From IMG/VR virus record IMGVR_UViG_3300046808_001241, positions 62,001 through 126,000 of that record: DNA of 64,000 nucleotides. One strand, written 5' to 3'. Positions 57,343 through 64,000 of this stretch are shown here, one piece after another (within the stretch, counting starts at the first letter, position 1; each line of letters starts with the position of its first letter). Below the pieces are notes generated by a model. The model worked only from the letters and a program-made list of their open reading frames with translations. It was not told the origin of the DNA and did not search any database. The position numbers and the translations under genes are program-made. Origin of the DNA: a virus.

Positions 57343-59241
57343 TTAAACGGCAGGGGTTTCAGGAGCTGTTGTTGGAGTTGTTGGAGCTCCTCCTGCTCCT
57401 TCTCCAGCTGGAGTTTCAGGAGTTACTGGAGCCTCTTCTGCTCCACCTGCCTCTGGAGTTCCTCCTGCTGAGCCAAATTCTGGGATGCCTTCTGTTCCTG
57501 CAGTTCCTCCGCCGCCCCCTCCAGCTCCCAACATACCTTCAGCACCTTCTCCACTTTCTGGAGCAGCTCCTGTAGCAAGAGCCATTGCTTCCCTGAAATT
57601 TGGACCCATTTCAGTGATCTTAGCAATTTCCCAAGTTAAAGCTGCATCTTTTCTAAGCCACTCCCTGTTTTCCTTCATGGTTTCAGCAGACATATCAAGA
57701 TAATATTTCTGAGCAAATGATTTAGAAATTGCTTCTGACTGGGTTGCTGTATTATAATTGTCAAACCGCATTTGAAGCAATTGCTGATTACGCATTGCCA
57801 TGAACGAAGTTGGTTCATTAAATTTAACATAAAGAGCTTGTTCGCGAAGTTTGCATTCTTTCCAGAGACCTTTGAGTTTTAAGTGAGTAATAAAAGTTTC
57901 TTTGACTCCAATTGCAAATTGAGACTGCAATCGCATAATAAATCTTGCGAATCTTAATTCATCTCGAGTAATTTCAGCTCCATCTTTAAATGGATCACCA
58001 GGAGTTAAAAACCTTGATGTGGGAACTTTCAGGCTTTTATATAATTTAGAAAGGAAGTAGTCCAGATCTTTTATTTCTCCAAGATTACCAGCTGAAGCTA
58101 GAGTGGAAACATCCGTTCCTTTTCCTTGAGCATCAACAGGAAACCAATACGAATCCAACATCGATTGAGGATCATAAACATTAGACACTCTAGACTCCAT
58201 GCTGTTATAAGTCTTTTTAGACCAATACTTCATCATGAGCCCTTTAATATATGATTCAGCCTTTGGAGGAGGCATATTGCCTGTATAAACCTTGAAGACG
58301 AGTCTTTCTGGAGCTCTAACTAAACGATAGATAACTACAGAATCTTCAATAAGAGAAAGTTGTCTATATGCTCGCTTTGCGTTTTCAATGAAAGGTAATC
58401 TAAATGTTTTAAATTCATTCCACATTCCAGAGTGAATGTAAGACACTTGAGCTTTTTGTAAGAACATCAATTCTTGTTGATCTTCAGTATTAATTGAATT
58501 GGTTGGTCCAACAATTGGCTTTTGAAGCAAGAAGCCTTTTAGTAATTCGTTTTGTACATTATGAAAAACAGGATTAATGAGCTCGGAAGGAATGGACATT
58601 AAGCCAAGCACCCCTAAATCTTCTTTTCCTTCTTTAATAAGATTTTCAAAAAACAATTCCCCTTCAACAAGCATTTGACGAAACTTTTCCCAACCTGTAT
58701 TTTCTAGATCATAAATTTCAATAAATTTTTTGAACTCTTTTTTAATTTCATCTTGAACGGTTTTGGAATAATTTCCCTTTAAGTCAAAATCCACGATGTT
58801 TCCATCATCGTCTTTAACAATACATTCGTCACAAATTTCATCTAAACAATCAGCAAGCTCTGCATAAGCTGCCATCCGACGATAGTCCATCATTCGTCTG
58901 CCTTTGTCTTTATCTAACGAAGCATAAACAAAGGCTTGATAATCTTTATTAATACCAAACGATCCAGGGGTGCCGGTTGAATAATTGTCAACGTTTGGCT
59001 GAGCAAGAAACACGCTCTGATCTTGCAACATCTGATCTTTTAAAGAAGCTTGATCCTTGAAAGTATAAAACTTAGGATTGCTTCTGACCATAGCGTCAAT
59101 GATCTGATAAGCAAAAGGAAGTCTTGAAACAAACGAACTAAGGAGAGGGCTTTGAGGAACACCAGCTCCTTGTTTAGCTCCAGAAACGTTTCCGGAAGGT
59201 GGCACGCCGCCATTATTGGTATATGCGCGATGAATTGACAT
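57343..59241 (-). CDS. 20: Portal protein gp20
   Basis: A 632-residue portal, the DNA entry vertex of the head. It has SFVSRLPFAYQIIDAMVRSN, KDKGRRMMDYRRMAAYAELADCLDEICDE, and RQLSLIEDSVVIYRLVRAPERLVFKVYTG with MPPPKAESYIKGLMMKY, a stretch typical of gp20. The C-terminal ~70 residues are low-complexity Gly/Ala/Pro/Glu. T4 gp20 is 524 residues; the extra length is mainly this tail and N-terminal additions. The motif TAAATA is absent upstream; GATAATTAATA is the nearest. Confidence 0.95.
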   Translation of the reverse strand: MSIHRAYTNNGGVPPSGNVSGAKQGAGVPQSPLLSSFVSRLPFAYQIIDAMVRSNPKFYTFKDQASLKDQMLQDQSVFLAQPNVDNYSTGTPGSFGINKDYQAFVYASLDKDKGRRMMDYRRMAAYAELADCLDEICDECIVKDDDGNIVDFDLKGNYSKTVQDEIKKEFKKFIEIYDLENTGWEKFRQMLVEGELFFENLIKEGKEDLGVLGLMSIPSELINPVFHNVQNELLKGFLLQKPIVGPTNSINTEDQQELMFLQKAQVSYIHSGMWNEFKTFRLPFIENAKRAYRQLSLIEDSVVIYRLVRAPERLVFKVYTGNMPPPKAESYIKGLMMKYWSKKTYNSMESRVSNVYDPQSMLDSYWFPVDAQGKGTDVSTLASAGNLGEIKDLDYFLSKLYKSLKVPTSRFLTPGDPFKDGAEITRDELRFARFIMRLQSQFAIGVKETFITHLKLKGLWKECKLREQALYVKFNEPTSFMAMRNQQLLQMRFDNYNTATQSEAISKSFAQKYYLDMSAETMKENREWLRKDAALTWEIAKITEMGPNFREAMALATGAAPESGEGAEGMLGAGGGGGGTAGTEGIPEFGSAGGTPEAGGAEEAPVTPETPAGEGAGGAPTTPTTAPETPAV

Positions 59242-59302
59242 TTGTATTAATTATCGAAAATCTTCCACTTGATAAACTATAAATTTTTTCTAAGTTATTT
59301 AA

Positions 59303-59593
59303 GTGTTCAAAAAGAAAAAAACTAATTTAAACCTTCAACCTCCACCAAGAGCAATCTTTGCGTGGACAAGTCTCAGATGTGGTGACTTCATTATTTTTAA
59401 AGAATCACATAAAGACTATTATGAATTTGTTTATGTTCCTGGAGGAGATTTGTTTCGTCTAACAATAGAAGACTTTACAAAGTCTGTTAAGTCCGGAATG
59501 TTGGAATTTGTGGAGCAACTTCCGGAAGATGTTTATAATGAATCGTTGGAACTTTCTACAAATAAATGTTGTGCTGTCCAACCAACAAATTGA
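59303..59593 (+). CDS. Small conserved T4-like protein
   Basis: A 96-residue protein starting at a GTG, MFKKKKTNLNLQPPPRAIFAW, with RCGDFIIFKESHKDYYEFVYVPGGDLFRLT and VKSGMLEFVEQLP. The pattern is conserved in T4-like phages, function unknown. It is divergent from the portal gene. Confidence 0.7.
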   Translation: MFKKKKTNLNLQPPPRAIFAWTSLRCGDFIIFKESHKDYYEFVYVPGGDLFRLTIEDFTKSVKSGMLEFVEQLPEDVYNESLELSTNKCCAVQPTN

Positions 59594-59606
59594 TATTATA
59601 GGAAGT

Positions 59607-59855
59607 ATGACAAAACGAAAAAACAAACAGAACCAATATCCAAAAACTACAATTACTCTTGACGGCATTTCCGTGTATACTTTGTGTCGATGGGCTTCCC
59701 TCAAAGATGCTGTAGATATTGTTGCTGAAAAGTGCGAAGAGAAGAAGATTGATTTTAATGACTTCGATCTAAAGCCTTTGGATCTTCTTAAATATGTTGA
59801 TTGTATGACAGATCAGCTTTACAATAAAGTTACAGAACAAGAAATCAATGCTTAA
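59607..59855 (+). CDS. Small hypothetical protein
   Basis: An 82-residue protein, MTKRKNKQNQYPKTTITLDG, with a charged helical C-terminus. A GGAAG sequence lies just before the ATG at 59607. Unrecognised. Confidence 0.6.
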   Translation: MTKRKNKQNQYPKTTITLDGISVYTLCRWASLKDAVDIVAEKCEEKKIDFNDFDLKPLDLLKYVDCMTDQLYNKVTEQEINA

Positions 59856-60285
59856 ACAAACATCAATCATAATAGGAATTTCATTAGGATTAACTGCCTT
59901 ATTTTCAACCTTATTTGGATTTGCGGGAAGTGCTATTGCTGGTACATTCTGGGGATGGTTTTGGGTTACAATGCTCCTCCAGATTATTGGATTCATTGCT
60001 GTCAATTCCCATCTACTTCAACGAGATAATATTCAATTGCAACAAGCTGAGGCTGAAGCACTCGAACAATTGTCTAAATTTACCATAAAAGTATCATGTG
60101 CATATTGCCAGCAGTATAATACAACTCCAGTGCAACTAAATCAGCGTAACACCTTCAAATGTGAGAGCTGCAATCAAGTTAATGGAATTTCGATGCAGTT
60201 CATGGCTACAACGTTGACCAGTCCAATCGAATCAGTGAAGATTCCTATAGAGAATTCAGGATCGGTCGAGTTCAAAGTAACATAA
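59848..60285 (+). CDS. Membrane protein with zinc-ribbon-like domain
   Basis: A 145-residue protein with two N-terminal transmembrane segments (residues about 5-30 and 33-53), a short charged helix, and a cytoplasmic CAYC/CESC pair at residues about 84 and 105 that resembles a zinc ribbon. It probably sits in the host inner membrane. Function unknown. It overlaps its neighbour by 8 bases. Confidence 0.7.
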   Translation: MLKQTSIIIGISLGLTALFSTLFGFAGSAIAGTFWGWFWVTMLLQIIGFIAVNSHLLQRDNIQLQQAEAEALEQLSKFTIKVSCAYCQQYNTTPVQLNQRNTFKCESCNQVNGISMQFMATTLTSPIESVKIPIENSGSVEFKVT

Positions 60286-60286
60286 A

Positions 60287-60508
60287 ATGAAAAATCAAAA
60301 AATTACTGCAACATTAAGTCTGGTCAAAAAACAACAAGAACCGGTACTGTATTACGAAGATCTTCTTAAACAAAAAGAATTTAGCTTAGATGACTGGCGT
60401 AAAGCTAAGCGGAAACATCCTATCCGTACCTGGTTTCGTTCTCAGTATGTAACCATTTGCGATGCTTTAAGAGAAGCCAAATATGCTTTTACACGTTGGT
60501 GTTCGTGA
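60287..60508 (+). CDS. Small hypothetical protein
   Basis: A 73-residue protein, MKNQKITATLSLVKKQQEPV, ending in a Trp/Arg-rich region (HPIRTWFRSQYV). One base after its neighbour. Unrecognised. Confidence 0.55.
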   Translation: MKNQKITATLSLVKKQQEPVLYYEDLLKQKEFSLDDWRKAKRKHPIRTWFRSQYVTICDALREAKYAFTRWCS

Positions 60509-60523
60509 TTGATAATCTTCATA

Positions 60524-60703
60524 ATGGAACCCAATTCAACAAAAACTCCACAGTACACAAACGAAGAACTCGAAATGTTCGTAAGCACAAAAAACTATAA
60601 AACAATGAAGTCTTCATTTTTGATACATTGGGCTAGCGCTAAATTACAAATTCGTTTGTGGAGAGCAGCCTTGATTGGTTTATTTGGCGCGAAAGATAAA
60701 TAA
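60524..60703 (+). CDS. Small hypothetical protein
   Basis: A 59-residue protein, MEPNSTKTPQYTNEELEMFV, with a C-terminal amphipathic helix (RLWRAALIGLFG). ATG 60524 is preferred over a TTG at 60509. Unrecognised. Confidence 0.55.
   Translation: MEPNSTKTPQYTNEELEMFVSTKNYKTMKSSFLIHWASAKLQIRLWRAALIGLFGAKDK
60697..60702 (+). promoter_or_regulatory. Late promoter-like TAAATA box
   Basis: GATAAATA ends 5 nt before ATG 60708, overlapping the previous stop. It marks a late gene inside a run of early-type small genes. Confidence 0.55.
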
Positions 60704-60707
60704 CTAC

Positions 60708-61169
60708 ATGTCGGACATTGACTTTATTTCATTATGTGAATCGGTTATAGAAGAAACGTTGCTCTTTGAAGCAAGAACAGAATATTATAAAGAGATTGCT
60801 GATGAGGCTAATCGAGCAAGAAAAATTAGGCAAACGACTAAAGATACACAAGAAAAAGAACAAGCTCAAACTGACCTTAAAGGACTACAAACTCGATTTT
60901 TAGGAGAACTAAATTATGGCACGAGACCAGAAAATGCGTTGAGAACAAATGATGAGCTTGAAGCAGTTATTCACGAAATTGCTCTTCAAGGGCCTGTAAA
61001 TCTTTCAGGACTTAACAATCTAAAGCCGTCTGTTCTTGGAGATGTCGATGCATTGGTACCTCGAACTGAAAACAATGCGTTATTTGCTATCTTTAGAACT
61101 TTGAAAGAAAAAGGCAAGAACATTTATCAAATTTTGGCAAACAAACAAAAAACCGGAAAATACGAATGA
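60708..61169 (+). CDS. Late hypothetical protein, virion-type N-terminus
   Basis: A 153-residue protein starting MSDIDFISLCESVIEETLLFEA, similar in form to other late N-termini, with a possible hydrophobic-x-Glu prohead-protease site (LFEA). The middle is helical and charged, with GDVDALVPR and LKEKGKNIYQI. The late box suggests virion incorporation. Unrecognised. Confidence 0.6.
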   Translation: MSDIDFISLCESVIEETLLFEARTEYYKEIADEANRARKIRQTTKDTQEKEQAQTDLKGLQTRFLGELNYGTRPENALRTNDELEAVIHEIALQGPVNLSGLNNLKPSVLGDVDALVPRTENNALFAIFRTLKEKGKNIYQILANKQKTGKYE

Positions 61170-61453
61170 AATCAATAAAGGATTATACAATTTTCAATTC
61201 GGTAAATCCTGATGCCTTGACTCCAAAGGCTCAGATGCCAATGCCTTTTCCTCTTGAAAATTTTGATCAAGAAATTGCAGTATCTTATGACAAACTTGAT
61301 TTAATTCTTAAAAAGCTTGAAGCTGCTGAACGAAATCCTATTAATAATACTCCAGCAAGAAAAAGACGTTTGAAGTCACTGAAGTATAAGATCAAGACCG
61401 CATTGCAGCTTGTCAGAGAAGTTTCTGTTTCTTGTTCAGAACTTTGGTATTGA
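61166..61453 (+). CDS. Small hypothetical protein
   Basis: A 95-residue protein, MKSIKDYTIFNSVNPDAL, with a basic helical C-terminal half (RKRRLKSLKYKIK). It overlaps its neighbour by 4 bases. Unrecognised. Confidence 0.55.
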   Translation: MKSIKDYTIFNSVNPDALTPKAQMPMPFPLENFDQEIAVSYDKLDLILKKLEAAERNPINNTPARKRRLKSLKYKIKTALQLVREVSVSCSELWY

Positions 61454-61484
61454 TTTATTCAAAATTTATTGTAAGATAATTGAT

Positions 61485-61751
61485 ATGAGTCAACCTATCA
61501 TCTATCAGGTCAAGCCAGAACAAGTAGGAAAAGGAGATCTACAAGACTTCCTTCGTCGTGCAATTCAAAAGCAATTTGAAGGAAAAGAGTATTATGTTTC
61601 AAAGGAACTAATTGAAGAAAAGGTTACTCATTATTCTTCTACTCCAAGAAAGCTGAGAGGATTTTTAATCAATGAAGCAAATAACACAGGACACGCAATT
61701 TGGTTTGATGTAACAGAATGTTCCCAAGGAGTTAACTGGCTGGCCCGATGA
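61485..61751 (+). CDS. Small hypothetical protein
   Basis: An 88-residue protein, MSQPIIYQVKPEQVGKGDLQ, with DFLRRAIQKQFEGKEYYV and a C-terminal GHAIWFDVTEC. Unrecognised. ATG 61485 is preferred; an upstream in-frame ATG at 61410 lies in the previous gene. Confidence 0.6.
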   Translation: MSQPIIYQVKPEQVGKGDLQDFLRRAIQKQFEGKEYYVSKELIEEKVTHYSSTPRKLRGFLINEANNTGHAIWFDVTECSQGVNWLAR

Positions 61752-62044
61752 CAAACGAATTTATTAATCACGCAACCAACACAATCAAAGAGGTTGCAAA
61801 GACCATGCAAGAGCGTGGTTCGCAGTATGCTGACACTTGGGGAAAAGACGGATGTTGGCATTTGACGAAGGCTATCGTTCAGAAGTATACGGACAAACAA
61901 TTAGACGAAAATGCCTTAAAAGCAATTGCCTTGGCTTCGTTTTGCGATCAAAAGTATTCAAGATTTGCTGGAGGCTACAAGAAAGACACTGCTGTAGATT
62001 TGATTCCTTACATTGGAGCCCTTGCTGATATAGTAGGAGAATAA
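61748..62044 (+). CDS. Conserved phage protein (RGSQYADTW type)
   Basis: A 98-residue helical protein with TMQERGSQYADTWGKDG and ALASFCDQKYSRFAGGYKKDTAVDLIPY. The pattern is like small phage proteins distantly resembling MazG-type nucleotide-handling helices, but I cannot assign an activity. It overlaps its neighbour by 4 bases. Confidence 0.6.
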   Translation: MTNEFINHATNTIKEVAKTMQERGSQYADTWGKDGCWHLTKAIVQKYTDKQLDENALKAIALASFCDQKYSRFAGGYKKDTAVDLIPYIGALADIVGE

Positions 62045-62067
62045 ACAAATTCTATAAGTATTGAAGT

Positions 62068-62898
62068 ATGATTTTTACTTTAATCCTTGGTTTTTGTGCT
62101 CTTTTTGTTGCAGGCTGTGCTGCGTACTTTTCTGTATTGGGCATTGCAATGCTTTTTTCAGGAAGCTTTTTACAAGTAGCAATAATGGCTAGCTCTTTGG
62201 AATTAGGAAAGCTTGTTGCTACTTCATACCTTTACCGTTATTGGAACAATACCACGTGGTGGCTTAAAGCATATTTGTGTATTGCTGTATTGATTTTAAT
62301 GGGAATAACATCAATTGGTGTATTTGGTTATCTTTCTTCAGCTTATCAAGTAAACTCTGGAAAGTTCGAACAAATTGATACAAAAATGCAATTAATCGAA
62401 ACACAGAAAGCAGCTTTAGATACGGAGATAGAACAATTAAACAAACGCACTGAAACTCTTAATGAAATTAGAATAACACAAGAACAAAGAGTTCAACAAG
62501 CCGGAAACTATAAAGCTCCAAGAGAACAAGCATATGCTGCAATTGAAAAAGCAAACGAAGAAGTCAAAACAATATCTGACAAACTACAAAATCTAAGAGA
62601 ACAAAGATTTCAAAAAGATAATGAAGTAATTTTATTAAAACAAGAAGTGAGTAAAGCAAAAGATATCGGAACGTTCATGTTTGTAGCAAGTGCTCTTAAT
62701 AAACCTGTAGACACGATTGTAATGGTGTTTATAGCAATATTAATTTGTGTATTCGATCCTTTAGCCGTTTCTTTGGTTTTAGCATTCAATGTAGCTACAA
62801 AAGGTTCTATATTAAAAGAAGAGATACAAGAACCATCAGAAGAAACTGATCCAAAATCTATAAAGATTTCTACAAAAGGAAGATTGAAGGCTCGTTAG
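62068..62898 (+). CDS. Membrane protein with periplasmic or cytoplasmic coiled coil
   Basis: A 276-residue protein with three N-terminal transmembrane helices (residues about 1-30, 34-55 and 66-92), a long coiled coil at 97-195 (QIDTKMQLIETQKAALDTEIEQ), and a fourth at about 212-238. Similar proteins occur in marine T4-like phages. It could organise membranes or serve as a signal arrest element; nothing identifies a holin. It ends with a 4-base convergent overlap. Confidence 0.7.
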   Translation: MIFTLILGFCALFVAGCAAYFSVLGIAMLFSGSFLQVAIMASSLELGKLVATSYLYRYWNNTTWWLKAYLCIAVLILMGITSIGVFGYLSSAYQVNSGKFEQIDTKMQLIETQKAALDTEIEQLNKRTETLNEIRITQEQRVQQAGNYKAPREQAYAAIEKANEEVKTISDKLQNLREQRFQKDNEVILLKQEVSKAKDIGTFMFVASALNKPVDTIVMVFIAILICVFDPLAVSLVLAFNVATKGSILKEEIQEPSEETDPKSIKISTKGRLKAR

Positions 62899-64000
62899 AA
62901 AAAATCAGCAACGATAGCATTATTGCCACCAGCTTGATTGTTTTTTACTCCAACAAATCTGTTATTAGCAACAGTCACGTCGCTGATTGCTACAGTAGTA
63001 GGTACGTTTGCGAAAGCGACCCAGCTTATTCCATCTTTTGACATTGCTTGATAGTTTACATCTATAGCGACAAAATATCCATTGTTATACGTAACTGAAT
63101 TCCAATTGCGCTTTAGATTAGGGGAAGTATAAGAAACGCCATACCAACCAATTCCGTCATTAGAGTAAGCAAATTGAAATGTTGATGTTGAACCTGAACC
63201 ACAAACAGCAACATATCTGCCACTTAACGGCAAGTTGACACTTCCGTCATAACCGTAAGCAACTTGTGTCCATGCATGACCAGTTTGCAAATTTTGACCA
63301 AGAGGAGAATTACCTACTGCATAATTGCCTCTATTCCACAAACTTCCTCCATCGTTTGAATATCCAAACTTATGATCTCCTGCCGATCCACAAGCAACTA
63401 ATCTATGATTAGGCATTTGAGAACCTTCAGCGAGATTGCCTGTATATCCTTGATTATTTGAGTTAGGAACACTGTTTACCAAAAACCCAGCAGATAGCCA
63501 ATTAACGCCGTCAGCGGAGTACATACCACACAACTGATTTGTATATCTTCCATTTTTTGAACCAATGGCTATATATCTTCCGTGATATGAACTGTATTGA
63601 CAATCGCTTGTTTCTAAGGAAGTAACAGCGGGACTAATAGTGCCTACTGTCCATCCTGTTAAAATATCAACAGAAGTATAATAATTTATAGTGCCAGATA
63701 TTGAAGCAAATTGAGTTTCAAGCATAACCCATATGTTGTTACCCCATGCTATAGCATTGTAAAATTCTGAACCTACTGCTGGATTTATCGGATTTATAGG
63801 AGTCGCCCAAGTATTTCCGTTGTCAGTTGAGTAACTGTATCTGTTAAATCCAGCTACTACAAGAGTATTCGTTGGTCCATAAACGACTTCGCTCCAAGGC
63901 CCGGTTGCTAAGTTTTTTTCAATCCAACCATACGAGGATAGCTTCCAAACAAGCGTTCCATTAAGCCAGGCTTCTTTTGCTGGCGTTCCTCCATAGCTTA
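62895..64000 (-). CDS. Asp-box (BNR-like) beta-propeller fibre/adhesin, partial
   Basis: The frame is open to the right edge, so the true start lies outside the window and at least 368 residues are present. It has several Asp-box motifs (SxDxGxxW): YSTDNGNTW, YSADGVNW, YSNDGGSLW, YSNDGIGW and MSKDGISW, spaced by about 50-60 residues and each followed by strand-forming RYVAV/YFVAI segments. Such repeats form sialidase-like or glycan-binding propellers. It is probably a receptor-binding or depolymerase tailspike; sialidase catalytic residues cannot be confirmed. Confidence 0.8.
   Translation of the reverse strand, partial: SYGGTPAKEAWLNGTLVWKLSSYGWIEKNLATGPWSEVVYGPTNTLVVAGFNRYSYSTDNGNTWATPINPINPAVGSEFYNAIAWGNNIWVMLETQFASISGTINYYTSVDILTGWTVGTISPAVTSLETSDCQYSSYHGRYIAIGSKNGRYTNQLCGMYSADGVNWLSAGFLVNSVPNSNNQGYTGNLAEGSQMPNHRLVACGSAGDHKFGYSNDGGSLWNRGNYAVGNSPLGQNLQTGHAWTQVAYGYDGSVNLPLSGRYVAVCGSGSTSTFQFAYSNDGIGWYGVSYTSPNLKRNWNSVTYNNGYFVAIDVNYQAMSKDGISWVAFANVPTTVAISDVTVANNRFVGVKNNQAGGNNAIVADFF

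Noticed and set aside
62068-62898. Holin assignment for the multi-pass membrane protein
   Set aside because: It is too long and has a large coiled coil; no lysis gene is adjacent.

Overview
The window is a contiguous piece of the genome of a large, AT-rich, tailed phage of the T4-like (myovirus) supergroup. The evidence is a nearly complete set of T4-type hallmark proteins: ssDNA-binding protein gp32, helicase loader gp59, sliding clamp gp45, large terminase gp17, sheath gp18, tube gp19, portal gp20, prohead protease gp21, scaffold gp22, major capsid gp23, head-completion gp4, sheath stabiliser gp15 and a gp5-type hub. Genes are packed, often overlap by a few bases, and lie on both strands. 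No tRNA, rRNA, CRISPR array or integrase is visible. The host cannot be named. A small protein with a signal peptide and an outer-membrane-like C-terminus, together with cell-wall-cutting hub domains, suggests a diderm bacterium. Shine-Dalgarno sequences are scarce.

Layout. 1-4.7 kb: DHH phosphoesterase, replication and late-transcription genes (gp59-like, gp32, gp45) and a GTP cyclohydrolase I. 4.7-10.8 kb: terminase, tail-tube paralogue, sheath and tube. 10.8-16.8 kb: a rightward run of small accessory genes, including a ferritin-like protein, two deaminase-fold proteins, a metallophosphoesterase and a tyrosine phosphatase. 16.8-29.1 kb: a 1328-residue repetitive fibre, baseplate hub and spike genes, and PhoH. 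29.2-36.7 kb: late genes that include a putative nuclease, a ligase-fold nucleotidyltransferase, an adenylyltransferase, gp15 and a self-cleaving (S74) fibre. 36.7-40.1 kb: after a strong terminator, an operon with a QueD/PTPS-like protein, a P-loop kinase, a TGT/DpdA-like transglycosylase and a glycosyltransferase. 40.1-47.4 kb: GroES-like cochaperonin and the head cluster (gp23-gp22-gp21) with homing endonucleases beside it. 48.3-53.8 kb: a receptor-binding cassette array with duplicated fibre segments and three copies of a fibre-chaperone-like gene. 53.8-59.2 kb: another endonuclease, gp4, connector and portal. 59.3-62.9 kb: small genes and a membrane protein. 62.9 kb to the end: an Asp-box repeat protein that runs off the window.

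Three threads deserve attention. (1) Virion genes on both strands are preceded by a T4-late-type TAAATA box placed with striking regularity, most often exactly 5 nt before the ATG. With T4 geometry the late mRNAs would be leaderless. (2) GTP cyclohydrolase I, a QueD-like T-fold protein and a TGT/DpdA-like protein, with a kinase and a glycosyltransferase in the same operon, point to 7-deazaguanine-type DNA modification. (3) Several enzymes start with sequences resembling the T4 capsid-targeting peptide and may be packaged and injected.
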